DNA from: Dirofilaria immitis
Taxonomy: Eukaryota; Nematoda; Chromadorea; Rhabditida; Onchocercidae
Assembly: GCA_024305405.1 (NCBI GenBank)
Contig: JAKNDB010000068.1
Location: forward strand, 11,145,501-11,209,500
DNA: 64,000 nt
Direction: 5' to 3'
The notes beneath the pieces were generated by a model. The model was not told where the DNA came from, searched no databases, and saw nothing but the letters and a program-made list of their open reading frames with translations. The position numbers and the translations under genes are program-made. How positions within the stretch are numbered: the stretch's first letter is position 1; every line of letters begins with the position of its first letter. Below, one piece after another: positions 36,037-49,600 of the stretch.

Positions 36037-38871
36037 CTAAAATAAGAAAAATTGACAATTATCTTTTTTTTTAACTAATAGAAAAAAATTGAATTAATTT
36101 AGATAATTTCACTATTCATTAAAAATTTTTTCAAAAGAGAAAAGAGGTGAGAAGTTGTACCGTAATAATTTTGAAATATTTATATTATTTCAATAAAATG
36201 GCTAATATATATGCTAAATGATATATTTTAAAAATACCGTATACTAAAAAGGAGATAAATATGAATGATATAAAATATATCACAGTTTATTACTTTTTTA
36301 TTTTTATTTTTATCATAGATATTTATTGTTAGTACAAATAAGTTAGCTTTTATTTTTCTCAAATTTTCAACAATTACATTTTATTACTTTTGTGTGATTA
36401 GTGACAATTATTTATAAATTAAAGACATTTCAATATTATTCTATCACTTATTTATATTATTTCTATGAATTCATCAATCCATCGATTCTTCTTATTATCT
36501 TATCTTTAATAAATTTTCCTTTAATCATTTTGTTTCTCTTCTTTTCTTTTTTAGTTCTGATATTTTATTATCTTTTCAAACTCTAATTAGAACTGTTAAA
36601 AAATTTCCGATGATCCTAGAACTTCCATCAAAAACCCCTATTTTTTGCTTCCATTTTTTCCCATCTTGATCCCTATATTTTCTTCCAAGTAAAAATTTCG
36701 ACATCATGATTTTCATCAGTTTATAATTTATTTGTACTGAATTCCAGCATATTTGTCTTCCATGGAATTTAATTTAGGTACAGTTTTAAACTTACAAAAA
36801 TCATAACAAGGATAAAGTTTTGAAAAGTGATAAAATTTAGAATATCTTGGGAGCTCGATGAGTCAGCAAAACGAGAAATTTTTCGAATTTTGATGAAATT
36901 CATAAAATAGTTTCATTTTTAAAATATTCGATTATAATTTTCTCAATCCTGCAAACATTTCAAGCTGGAAATTTCGCATGCTTCCTTAATAAATATCCTT
37001 TGTTCAATTTCCGTAGAGAAATCTCTGTGAATAGTAAAACCTTGATATATCAAGGAATCTTTTGTTTATAAAAATAGAATTATGCTAGATTGCCAATAAT
37101 TAATTGTATTCTCAATTCTTGATTTTTCATTTCTAAAAATAATTTTGAAAAAAATTTCAATTTTGATTCTTGAATAAATCTTGTTTTCAGAACATTTTCT
37201 TATTTCCATCTTTCTGAATGAAAATCCATTTATCATTTTGGTCTTTCTCGATTGCTCTATCTCTCTCTCTTTCTCTCTTTCTCTCTTTTAATACATATTT
37301 GGCATTTTTGAAAATAAAATTAAATGACTTAGCTAGCATCTTTTTTTTCCCCACAAATTAATTTTCGATATGAATTTGAAAACTTAAACAATTAATTCAA
37401 TCTCAATTGATTCCTTCAAATATTTCATTTTTCGCTGTTTTTATTTATCATCATTATTATTTATAGTTGTAAATAATCAATTGATTTATTTTAAATAAAA
37501 GCATGGTTATCTAAATAAAAATAAACTTATCACTAAATTTATATATGTACGCATATAATTTGTTTGTAACTATGAGAGATTGAATTAATTAAGATGTATT
37601 ATTGGTTGTAGGTACTTTTTTCATCTTTTTTGGGCTAAAAGATTGAAGATGAGAAGGGTATTCATTGATATGAATAATCATATCAATGAATATTTATATG
37701 GAATGATTATAGCTATAATAATAAGTTATAATCGTTGAATGAATGAATGATTTGAAAATTCTTGTTTTTAATAGAAAAGGATGGAAAGGAGGAGAAGAGA
37801 GGAGAAGAGAGGAAAATATGAAAGAATAAATTGGGTAAAGTCCTTTTAAGTACTAAAGAAATAGAACAGAAAGGACAAGTGGAAAACTATTATTTCATGT
37901 ATCAAACTTAGTAAAAATGACAATTTACCGCATCCTACTCTTTTTTCCTGGTTTTCTAAAATTGTTTTCAAATTTTATGGTTATTATGATCGAATGAAAT
38001 TTAAAATTTCATCTTGTTAAGGATATCAGTGATTTGATCAGCACTGTCATTATTAATTATCATCCTTATCTTTGCCATCGTTTGCAAACTAATAATAATT
38101 TCCTTTTATCATTAGCAGCTAATTATTTTGATAGATAAACAATAATTTTTAAAAATAATGAAAAATTTTAATTTCAAAATAAGTATAATTTAATCAAATT
38201 TAATATGTAATTGAATATTTTGCAAATATCAATTATTCGCATTATTTTATATTATTTATTACATTTTAGCCAATAATTGAGCCATTATTAGGATATAATA
38301 TTAATTGTTTAAAAGTAAATAATAACTACTAATACTTGATGATTTTTTTATTAAAAAATTTTAAAGCAAACTTCCTTTGCAATCTCTTCTCAACTATCAT
38401 TTAGTTTAAATTATCGTTTGGCCTATATTTTGATCTAATTCCATTCCTTTAAATCATATGATCATTTCGTAGATTTTTCATCTCTCACAAAAAAACAAAA
38501 AGACGATTTAAAGAAAAAACTATTGCTTAGTGAAGTAAAAAGTAGCAAGAAAAACTGTGAGAGAGAAGAAAGAAAAAACCAAAAGAAACTTTTTAAATGA
38601 TAGAATCGAACTTTTATGACTTCATCGTCATTTGTTTTATTTTTATTCCTTATTTTTTCATTATTGTCTTACGATCATACATTGTGTTTATATTTTATTA
38701 TTTTGGTGGATTTTTGTTAAATTTTCCGTTTTTCATTTGTTACGGATATATGGAAGCAGGGTGATGATGACCTATACAAACGAGCTGAGAAGACCTAATT
38801 TTCTTTTATTTCGTGTGACGATTTCTTCAATATCCAGCATTTCTTGCTCTTTTCCAGCAACAGCGATAATA
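36037..38871. other. Gene-poor AT-rich region
   Basis: No exon chain was recognised. It contains a CT-rich patch at about 37255-37290, purine-rich GGAGAAGAGA repeats at about 37790-37810, and a 14-bp perfect inverted repeat described separately. Confidence 0.5.
37659..37692. repeat. Perfect 14-bp inverted repeat with 6-base loop
   Basis: The arms are TATTCATTGATATG and CATATCAATGAATA around AATAAT. It could form a stable hairpin or be a symmetrical protein-binding site; nothing nearby tells which. Confidence 0.8.
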
Positions 38872-38883
38872 ACAATAACAGCA

Positions 38884-38891
38884 ACAGTAGC

Positions 38892-38963
<72 letters not shown>

Positions 38964-38975
38964 AACAATAACACT
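38884..38975. repeat. (CAA)n microsatellite, about 23 units
   Basis: The run is uninterrupted from about 38890 and decays into AATAAC and ACTAAT units at the right. Open frames here encode poly-Thr (+) and poly-Leu (-) and are repeat artefacts. Confidence 0.95.
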
Positions 38976-41099
38976 AATAATAATAATAACAAAGATAAAT
39001 AATATAAACTATTGCTTTCTACTTCTACTACTACCACGACTACTATTCCTGCATTTTTACGATGACCTCTACTGCTTATATATCGTACTTTTCAATCCTA
39101 TGGTCGTCGCCGTCATCCACTTATATGACACGCTTTTATCCCAAAATTTGCATTCTAATGGAGTCATGCAGTCAAGTAATGACCGTTGAACCATTAACAT
39201 TGCCATTTTCTTCATTCATTCGTGTGTGCCAAACATCCCACTTCAACAAACTTATTCATCTGTTTTTTTCTTCAACGTCGTATTTTTCAATTGCTTTATG
39301 CATTCCTTAGAGTATTGTTTATATTTATAATTCGTGTTAGTTTATGTTTATCATATTTATATTATCAATAATAACACAACAATAGTAAAACTTAGAATTT
39401 CAATTTTCGATTGAATTAATTCGAATTTATTTTTAAATTGATATTTTCCAATTTCAACTTTTCACATTTTAATTTTTTTATTATTAATATTATTAATCAT
39501 AACTTATGATCGTTTAATTTTTACGCATTCATTTTTTTTTTAAAAAATTATCAGAAAGTCGTAGTATTAAATATAACAATATGACTTTCGGAATAAATTA
39601 TAATTTCTTTTCCATTTTCAATCTTCTCTTTTAATATTTTGATTAGCTTGAAAAAATTATATACGCTTATGATAAGGCTAATTTATTGCTTAATTTTAAC
39701 TTAAACTACAATTTTCATCAAATTTTTTTCTTTCTTCATTAACCATTTAACAATCAACGATACTCTAACATTGAAATTAACAATCAAATTTTAATATAAT
39801 ATTGAAATTAGAGATCAACCATTAGTATAGATTAGTTTAAATTAGATCATAAAATTGTTAGATCATAAAATTGTTGAATCATATTAGATTTATATTTTTA
39901 GCATCTTGAACTTAACCTAAACAAAAATATAACCAAAAATGAATAACTTATATTAAGTTAACCATCAAATTAATTTGAATTAATTTATGATAAAATAAAA
40001 AGCTATTTAATCATAATGATTTTAACGTGTTAAATTTGATATAAAATTTGCATTAAGAAAAAAAACATCCATAAAAATAAGAAAAGATATTCATCGGTAA
40101 AGGTCACATATGTCGTGGGATAGTTTGACGAAATCAGAGGGAACCGTTCACAGTATGTACAATTTATGAATATATTATCGTCATATCATAATAGTGATTG
40201 AAATTCTATTTCTCTGTAATTCTGTCTTTATATGTTTACTGTTTCAGTATGAAACAGAGTTAAAATTGATGATAAACGGACTAGCATTATCGTTTAATCT
40301 TTTTAATATACTGATACTTGTTGATATTTGGTACAGATTTTACAGAAACATTCTTGGACTATTAAATAGAATCTATCCGTTTATATATGTTACTTCATTT
40401 ATCGGAATGGAATTTTTTCGCTTAAAATGTAATATATTTATTTAAATTATCTAAAACATATGAAAATTCTTTGCAAAGAGTTTTCAAAGGATTTGAACAA
40501 TAGATGATTGATTTCAAGGGATTTGAACAATAGATGATTGAATTTATAATTTTTATTAATTAATTTTAATAATTGTAATAGTTTAATATTTAAATATTAA
40601 AATCAAAATGAAAAAATTAGAAAAAAAGTAGTAGAAGACTATTTTCATTTATATTTAGCTTAAAATCCTAAAAATAAAAACAAAATTCAAAATAATTTTA
40701 CTTAATGTCTTTGATATTCCTTTTACTTCTATTAATTATTACACTATTTGATCGAATTTTTAAAATTTATTTCCAGTTTTTAGAATTTAACTTCAATTTG
40801 TTAATTTATTAATAGAAAAAGTTGTTACCATATATCTAACAATGTGAAATATATTTTAATGAAATGGGAATAATATTTGAATAATTTAATTTAGCATAAT
40901 TTATAATGAAATTCTTTTGGCTCTTTTCTTATATGACAAAATTTAAAAAATTAATTAGTTTTTCTTTATTCTCTCTTTTCTTATATGATAAAATTTAAAA
41001 AATTAATTAAAAATTTGAAATAACTTTCATGCTAATATCTATGTTTATAAACATTGATTAGTTATCATTTACCTGTCATAATTAATATACTTCATTATA

Positions 41100-41126
41100 A
41101 ATAGATAGATAGATAGATAGATAGAA
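41100..41126. repeat. (GATA)n microsatellite
   Basis: About six tandem ATAG/GATA units. Confidence 0.9.
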
Positions 41127-41513
41127 AGATCGAAATTTCTAACATATTTCATATAATCATTTCTTTTTTATTTCTATTATCATCATTCCATCCTTCCCCC
41201 GCTCCCGTTTATCCCACCCACCTTCTCATCATCCCCGTTATCTTCCCCGCTCTTCTCCTTCTTCTTCTTCCTTTTAAAACTTTCATTGTTCGTTGGAAAT
41301 GTTTCCGATAGTGAAAAGATTCATTCATCCATCCTATTTTATAGCAACTAGCAACATTGAAAAGTTGCTGAAAGACAAGTAATATGATATAAAATTGGCT
41401 ATGTATTCTAACGCTTCAAACTGGTTCCAAGCATCATCCATCATTCATTAAAGGAGATGAAGTAGAAAAGAGAAGAATGGAGGTTATTCTATTGTAGCTT
41501 TCTAAATTTAATT

Positions 41514-41568
41514 CAACAACAATAACAATAACAACAACAACAACAACAACAACAACAATAACAATAAC

Positions 41569-41600
<32 letters not shown>
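41514..41600. repeat. Compound (CAA)n-(TAG)n microsatellite
   Basis: CAA/AACAAT units run to about 41569 and switch to about ten uninterrupted TAG units. A second, shorter relative of the 38.9-kb CAA tract. Confidence 0.95.
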
Positions 41601-42849
41601 CAACAGAAATAGCACTAGCAGCTACAGGTCGCTTTTCCTAGTAGTATCCTTTAATGATCATTATATATGGATTATGATTCCTATTCTTGAAAGCTATTTT
41701 CTTCCTCTTTCTTTTAAACTAAATTATTGATATAAGTGGACAATAATTTCGTGACAATATATATGTCATAATAATTTCATATGTAAAATAAAAGAAATGT
41801 ATAAAACTTTTTCTTTTATTTATAACTAAAGTAAATTAAAAAAAAATTTAATTTCTAATTAATGAAATTAGCTAAAATTAATTAAACAATTATATTTCTT
41901 ATTTACTTCCTTCTAACTATTAAATATAAAATGATAAATTTAAAATAATATAACAAACTGAAAAGAGAAAGAAACAATGCATATACCAAAGAAAAAAACA
42001 GATGTAATTATGTTTCAAAAAAAAACAAATAAACAAATCATTTTTAATGTACATAAAATTAGATACCAAAAAGTAAATAAACGGTTGAAGCAAATGTTAT
42101 CTCAATTCGAATCTCGGCTGATAATAATATTTAAAGAATGATAATGATACGAAATTTTTCCTTATCAAAAATTAAATCCATTGCTCTTCAAATTTGTAAT
42201 AAATAGTGATGTAATCATAATATTTAAGAAAGTGACATATTAGTTGCATGAAAGATGAATAAAGAGGAATATAATAAACAAATCTTCCGTAGATATCACA
42301 CCCTTTTGAGAAAGCACTGTGATTACAATGACTGATAACGATACAAGGAAACAGGAAGAAGAAGGAAAGAAGTATGAAATATAAAACTTTGAAAATTGAT
42401 TATTCCTAGAAAGCAGCGATTCAATTTTTTTAAATATTGTTGTTCGTATTCTGTTAGCTTTCATTTGCGAATAAATTATTCGAAATTTTATCATAATTTT
42501 TTTGATGGATCAAAAATCACAGCGATTAAATACGGTAATGAGAAGTTGAAAAAGTGACAATGTTTTGTGTAGTTTGATTTCAGATGTTTATAATATTTAT
42601 AATTTTGTTCCAGATAGCTGCTATATTATCAGCTTGAAATAACTATATATCATATTCAGAATGATTGTCGAAGACACTTTGATGCTTAAGTGAGAATCGC
42701 TTTCAGCGTAAAATGATTCAACGGAAGCTATTGGGACTGATCACGTAACCGGAGATGGCGATATCCATGTAATTTGTCGTCACTTTTCATATTTAGGTTG
42801 CTGTAGCAGCGATAAACCAGATGAAACATACAAAACATACATGCACAGA

Positions 42850-42914
42850 TGTATAGATGCATAGATGCACAGATGCATAGATGTATAGATGCACAGATGA
42901 AGAGATGCAAGAAC
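42850..42914. repeat. 8-bp tandem repeat AGATGCAT-like, about 8 units
   Basis: Units vary at the last positions (AGATGTAT, AGATGCAT, AGATGCAC, AGATGAAG). The reverse strand gives a Cys/Leu/Ile-rich open frame that follows the repeat period and is not a gene. Confidence 0.85.
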
Positions 42915-43199
42915 ATAATGTCATAAATATCATTGAATTCAATAAGAGAAACAAACAAATAAGAGATGAAGGATGCATCCACGTACGTTGCTGATAGATA
43001 GGTAGTTCCTTGAATGTCGCTAGGTTTTAGATATATGCAAAACTGGTATATTTAGGGTGAGCTGCTACGAGTGACCAATAAAGGTAGTAGAAGTAGCGGT
43101 TCCAGTCGCATGGTTTCACTCTTCTGATCAGCATATGCTCAACTATGTCATCAATATTCAAACAGGATAACTATTGTCAACTTATTGTCGCTGCAACTC

Positions 43200-43316
43200 A
43201 TTACTGCTATTGCTATTACTATTGCTATTGCTATTGCCATTGTTATTTTTATTGTTGTTGTCGTTGTTGTTATTGTTGTTGTTGTTGTTGTTGTTGTTGT
43301 CGTTGTTGTTGTTGTT

Positions 43317-43349
<33 letters not shown>
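43200..43349. repeat. (GCTATT)n then (TTG)n compound microsatellite
   Basis: GCTATT-type units (43204-43243) pass into about 30 interrupted TTG/TCG/TTT units. Read on the minus strand the TTG part is the CAA repeat again. Overlapping open frames are poly-Leu, poly-Cys, poly-Val or poly-Asn/Gln and are not supported as genes. Confidence 0.95.
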
Positions 43350-43707
43350 TGCTACTTGCTTAATATTACTACTGTATCTAAATGTTGCTCTTCTTTGCTG
43401 TTGTAGTGAAAATTTAAGCAAAATTCGTATATTTCTTTCTTTTCAGAGAGATGATGACTCATCAATTAATCATTATCAGAGAAAAAAATAATATAAAATG
43501 AAATTTCATATTTCAAACAAATTTTATTAAATAATTTATGGAAAGAAAGGAAAGGATGAGAGCAAAAATTTGTAACTTTTCTATTGTCATTTATCAATAA
43601 TATTAACTATTTTTGCTGATTAAATTTTAACTTTTTCTTTTATTTTTAATTTTTCTGAAATTTTTGCAGCAAATAAATTAGTGTGAATTCAATCATTTGC
43701 ATTCATA

Positions 43708-43807
<100 letters not shown>

Positions 43808-44386
43808 TTTAAATTTCATTTTAATTTCCATTAAATGTATATTTCGCTATTTCATCATTCTTTCTATTTCATTTTGCTGTGATTATTTGTATCATAAATA
43901 TTCCGATTAATTTATAAGCAATTAGTGTCAATAGTAGTACTTATCGATGAATGATAATAGATTTTTGAACAAGATTGATAAAAATTTCTCTTTTCCCTTC
44001 CTTTTAGAAAAAAAGAACTCAAACTTTTGCTTAATTAGCTTTAGGCTTAATTTATCTAATCATTGTTATCATCCAAGATTGCTGTAATAATTGTTGAAAT
44101 CAAATTATAATTAATGCGATGTATGATTAAGCTAAAATGCTAAATAAAACGGAGAAGGTGAATTAAAGCAAAAAGAAGAAAACAAGAGAAAGTGAAGATA
44201 GAATGGAGAAGAAGATAAGAATGAAAGATGATTATCTTTATTGATCCATAAACTCAATCATAACTATTTTCTCTTTATTGTTGTAAATGATAATGTAGGG
44301 TAAATAGATAAGGAAAGTATCACTGGATACTATAAGGTGTGTAGCCAGTGGTTGAAGCGATTGCAAAAATAACAATGATAAGTAAT

Positions 44387-44575
44387 CTAATCTACGATAT
44401 GAAATATGGCATGAAACCGGGTACGAGCAACTAATATACTATTGCTTTGACTTCGACAACGATCGGTCGAATTTGGGTCGATGATGTCCTGCTCCAATGC
44501 TCCTTCAATGAACAATACAATAACATATATAACAATTAAAACTACTTCAAAAATGCTCCTTTTTCCAATCGGCAT
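44387..44575 (-). CDS. Possible small secreted protein or first exon (low support)
   Basis: A minus-strand reading frame of 62 codons starts MPIGKRSIFEVV, has a hydrophobic core (VLIVIYVIVLFIEG) typical of a signal peptide, then a polar region with one Cys. There is no recognised family and no confirmed splice partner. A Ser/Arg segment and ordinary composition make it more gene-like than its surroundings, but chance is possible. Confidence 0.25.
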   Translation of the reverse strand: MPIGKRSIFEVVLIVIYVIVLFIEGALEQDIIDPNSTDRCRSQSNSILVARTRFHAIFHIVD

Positions 44576-44827
44576 CAAGCTATAATTATTATTATTATTA
44601 TCATCTGTCATCATTATCACTATTATCATCAGTAACAATAGCTGATAAATCAGTATATTTCATTAATATACAAGCAATAGTTTCTCTTTGATTCTTTATC
44701 TTCTTATTACTTTTTAAAAATCTCAAAAAATTCGGTCTTTATTAAATAAATAAATGAAACACTGCTTGTTAATGATTCCTTCTCTGAAAACAAAAGAAAA
44801 TTTGAATAATTCAAATTGCTCAATATA

Positions 44828-44943
44828 ATAATAATAATAATAACAATTAATAATAATAGCAACAATTAATAATAATAGCAACAATTAATAATAATAGCAA
44901 CAATTAATAATAATAGCAACAATTAATAATAATAATAATAATA
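44828..44943. repeat. Five-copy 19-bp tandem repeat with flanking (AAT)n
   Basis: The unit AACAATTAATAATAATAGC is repeated nearly identically, flanked by AAT units. Its near-identity suggests recent amplification. Confidence 0.9.
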
Positions 44944-45317
44944 AATAGCAGTAATAGGAAAGTTTAAATTATTGAATGAAATATTAGTCCATTTTCTCTC
45001 TTATTTCCAAATTATTATTCCATGCTTTTTGGCTCCCTTTCCTTTCCTTCCCCTTCCTTCATCTTCTTGACCTTTTTCTTCCATCATTATCGTATACAGA
45101 ATTTTTTGAAACTCTCTTTTGCTTCTTCTCTTTTTTCTTCTGATTATTCTCCTTCTTCAGATAGTTACTTGAAGAGAAGATTAAGTTCGTATGAGGGATA
45201 TATATATTTCATTGGGATTATTCGAAATAAATTATAGCCATGGACAATACGAATTGGAAAAAGTATGCTGGAAACGGCGAAGGAAAATGTGAAGAAGGAG
45301 AAATTGGAAAAGAAACA

Positions 45318-45612
45318 AATGAATGAGTAGAATGAATGAATGGATGAGTGGAATGAATGAATGGAATGAATGAGTGGAATGAATGAATGGAATAAATGAG
45401 TGGAATGAATGAATGGAATGAAAGAGTGGAATGGAATGAATGAGTGGAATGGAATGAATGAATGAATGGAATGAATGAGTGGAATGGAATGAATGAATGA
45501 ATGGAATGAATGAGTTGAATGAATGAATGAATGGAATGAATGAGTGGAATGAATGAATGAGTGGAATGGAATGAATGAATGAATGGAATGAATGAGTGGA
45601 ATGAATGAATAG
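45318..45612. repeat. GAATGAATG/GGAATGA minisatellite, about 290 bp
   Basis: Blocks of GAATGAATG and GAGTGGAATG alternate at a higher-order period of about 20-40 bases. The minus strand stays open through it as Phe-Ile-His-Ser repeats (FIHSFHSF), which mirrors the repeat and is not evidence for a gene. Confidence 0.9.
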
Positions 45613-47262
45613 GTACTGCTGAATGCTAGTCGGGACGAGAGTGAAATTTTGAAATGAAATGAATGAGAAGAAAGAGAAATTTGGGCGAATAGATCGGATG
45701 GTGGTAACGATAACGATAATGGGTTGGTTGGCTGTACTGTAGTTTTGCTGGAAAAGATTTCGGTAAATAGGATCCCCCCTCATCTCCATCCTTGTATCCA
45801 TGCATTTCATTCCCAGTAACCCTGATTCATTCCACCGGGAGCTTATCAAATTGGGTCTTTCCTGCCCTGTCTTTCCCGTCTTCCTGTCTTCCCGCATCCC
45901 CTCATCCCCGTTCCTCTCTCTATCCGTTATCCTCTCTCTCTTCCTCTTTCACCAATCTTCCTATATCATTCTTCTAAGGAATCATTCAAGCAGTACGAAC
46001 CATTTTTCTGGAATGGTCAGTCGTTACAATTGTCATTTGTTTATCCTTAAAATGGGTAGAAATAGCAACAAAATATTTAAGAAAATAAGAAATTTTATCT
46101 TCTGAATTTTTAAATGTTTTATTGAATTATTACTAAATTTCAGGTTACTATTACTATTACTATTATTAATATTTTAAGATTAAAAGATAAGAAAAATTTT
46201 CTCTGCCAAAAATAGAAATATATTTTAGAGAAATGATATGTAATACTTATAAAATGAACCTATTATCATTCCCTGATTTTGATAAAATTTTTCAATTTTT
46301 TACATTTTTCTTTCTTTCTTTCTTTCCCTCTCTCTTCCATTTCTTCTTTCTGTTTTTTTTTTTAAATACTTCATTATATTCTGTTCGCTATTTTGAATGA
46401 AAATGCACTAAAATTTTAACTCTCATTTTATTTTCTTTCTTCTTCTTCATTTACTTTAATCATAAATTCAAAACTGTAAAATAGTTTTTCGTTAATGTGA
46501 TAATTAATTAATCGATTTTAAATAAAGTAATTTTCACTGAAATCATATATCTTTGATACGTCATTTAAAATTATATAATTAATTAATTACAATTAAAATT
46601 TTCCATTTTAATATTTCTTCTAAAATGCTCATATGAACAAGACTGACGCAATATTTGAAACTGTTTTGTGATTCAGAAAACATAAATTTCTTACTTTAGA
46701 AAGTTTCCAGCTTTATTTTCGAACTTTTCTTCCTACATTGAAGAATTTTAGCCGTATGAAATTTCTGAAATTTAAAATAATTTAATATCGCTTTAATTGT
46801 ACATGAAATCAGAAACAATTTGCAAAAACATGTATGATTCAAAGATGATATTTAACCAATATTAGTATAAATTTAGCTGATTACTGAATCTAATATCAAA
46901 TTTAGAATATTTTTAATTTTAAAATATTTTTTGTTGACTAAATTTTTCCCCATTTTTAATGATATTTAAACTAAGCTTGTTCAAGTTTCAAAATTTGCAT
47001 GAATCGATAATGGAATGTATTAAATTTTTAAAAGTTTATCGAAATTACTGTTCTTATTATCACTTTTTTTAGAGGAGAAAAAGGAATTATATTTAAAATT
47101 CGTGTAATTTGCATTAAAAGGTTTGAATAAGTGCGATGAAATTTTATAATAATTTGTAGCGATTTCACCAATCGGATGATAGCTGGAAGACGATTAAAAG
47201 CATATTGCAAATAGAATAATGTATCTGAAAATGCGGTATTCATCTATTTAAATTTATACATA
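45613..47262. other. Spacer upstream of the zinc-finger gene
   Basis: The 45780-45950 patch is unusually C/T-rich and GC-rich for this region and could be promoter-proximal, but no element is identifiable. Nothing else is seen. Confidence 0.4.
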
Positions 47263-49556
47263 ATGGATGCATTAATATTAAATGCTGGACATTCGCAATT
47301 GGAAGAACAGCTGAAGATCGCAGCAGCTTGTGGTGTCGCGGAACGACAACACGGATCCAAATCTAGCGATATTACCGCGGTGATAGCGACGGATGACAGT
47401 GATGAGATGACAACAATGGAAGACAATAATGAAGGTTTGTGATTCATTCCGATTTATTAACCAAAAAATTTTCAACCATACATAGCTTCGTTACTTTTTC
47501 ATTTATTTATCATTTCCTTTTCCTTAAAAAAAAAATCGCAATAGCTTACGATATTGTATAGTTTGTTTAATAAAACGGATATTCTTATAATAGACGATTG
47601 ATTAATGGAGAAATTATTATAAGAAAAAATGGAAAAATTTTTTTCTTTACGATCTTTTATTTAATATAATTGCAATTTAACAGTTTATTATTTAACTTTT
47701 TATAAATAAATATAATTTATAAAATTAATTTTTATTCATTCCATTTATTTCTTCTAATTTTATCTTCTAATTGCCTATTTCTTTGATTTTTTTTCTATTT
47801 TGCAACTGAAATCCAAAATATATGCATAACAGATAATTCACATTTTTAGAATTTCGAAAAATTTTCGATCTCTGCTCAAAGAATATATTTACTATTTTAA
47901 ATATAATAGTTCAAACTTTTAAAATTGTTAAAATGTTTGAAAATTTGTTACTCATCCATAAAATCATTGAGATTTTTTCGTTTGCAATAAGCTAATAAAT
48001 TCTGCAAAAAAGATATCATTGATTATTGATTATGAAATATATTGACTTTAATAAAATTAAATCCTATAATTTTAAAAATCTCATCAGTTCTCATTAATTT
48101 TTTCAACTTATTCATTTCATATGTTTCGTAAATTATAAAATATTTTATAAAAATTTAAAGTTACCTTTTCTTCCTTCAAATTTTCATAATGTCAACATCT
48201 CTGAATTAATTATCTACGCCATTTTAATTCATTTATGACAAAAAAATTTCAATATTTAGTGCAATTTTTAATTAAATAAATAATAAAGTGTAAAATGGAA
48301 TAAAATCATATTTGAAAGTTTTTTCCTTTTAAAAATGAAAATTTACTTTTACCTTTTCATATTTAATCTTTACATATCTTTTGAACATCTCGAATTTTTC
48401 TTCTTACAATAATATTATTTGTAGTTTTATCAGTTTAATGTTGTTTATTTAATTGTTCTTGTATTTTTCAACTTTTCTACATCATTTTACAATATCATCT
48501 TTAATCAGTGATAAATTGCTTATCAATCTTCATTAATTAAATTTTTGCTCCAAATTAATTTCAATTAAATAAGCCAAGCTTTTCTCATCTTATTATCTGA
48601 TTATTATTTTTGTCACTTAGTATATGGTATATATTTTATTATCATACAAATAGAATAAAATTTATTTGAAATGAACTGAAAAAAATTGATAATTAATAGT
48701 ATGTGATTATTAATAAAAGTAAAATTTTAATTTATTTTTATCTATCATTCTTTTAATGAAAACAATTTATGAATACTTAAATGTGTTAAAATTTTTAGCG
48801 AAGATAAAATGAGAAAGGATAGATAGAAGGCAAAATTTCTCATCCATTTCATACAATCATTGTTTTTTTTTTTTTTTTTCATTCAATTATTCTAATTAGT
48901 AATAATATCCCAAATAATTCCCGAGAGATTGACATCTTAAAATGACGACGCTACAGTTCAAACAGATAAATGAAGCAATTCAAACAGCAAAGGAAGAAAA
49001 AAATCAAGAGAAGGAAGTTTTCTTTTTTCTAAAAATTTTTTCCGATCATGTGACCTAGTGACCTGTATGTGCTACTATTGCTTCTGCTCTTGCTGCTACT
49101 ACTATGATATGTGCATGTATGTATATGAGCATATATGTGTGTGTGTGTGTGTGCGTGTGTCTGTGTATGTGTGTGTGTGTGTCTGTGTGTGTGTGTGTGT
49201 GTATGTATGTATATATGTATATATATTTGTGTGGTTGTAAGAGGACAGCACTATTCGTGTAATTCAAATTTTGATCCAATTATTTTGATTCTTTACTTCA
49301 AATAATCATCAATTGTCATAATACCTTCTCAGGTATTCCAAATGGAAAAATTGATGTAATCAAAAATAATAATAAAATTAACCAAAGAAAGAATGAGCCA
49401 TTTTTTCATTTGTAATATTAATAGAAGAAAAAAGATAAGATAATTCTTCACTATCCATTCATTATCTTCTTGATTTTCTAATCTTGAAAAAAGATAAGTT
49501 GCAATTCTTAATTATCCAAATTCTGAAATAATCAGAAGAAGAAGGAAAGAAAGGGG

Positions 49557-49600
<44 letters not shown>

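Larger units (their letters stand above)
38976..43200. other. Gene-poor region with short duplications
   Basis: No exon chain was recognised. A possible isolated first exon (MSWDSLTKSEGTVH, 40110-40152, then GTATGT) lacks any partner. Two local duplications occur: GGATTTGAACAATAGATGAT appears twice within 40490-40535, and a 30-base block with TTATATGA and AAAATTTAAAAAATTAATTA appears twice within 40925-41010. Confidence 0.5.

Noticed and set aside
38632..39189. Long open frame rich in threonine (and its minus-strand poly-leucine partner)
   Set aside because: It exists because (CAA)n has no stops in most frames. No splice signals, family similarity or normal composition outside the repeat.
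43145..43491. Overlapping poly-Cys, poly-Leu, poly-Val and poly-Asn frames
   Set aside because: All derive from one (TTG)n tract in different frames.
45232..45897. 221-codon minus-strand frame rich in Phe-Ile-His-Ser
   Set aside because: It is the translation of the GAATGAATG minisatellite; the period of the protein equals that of the DNA repeat.
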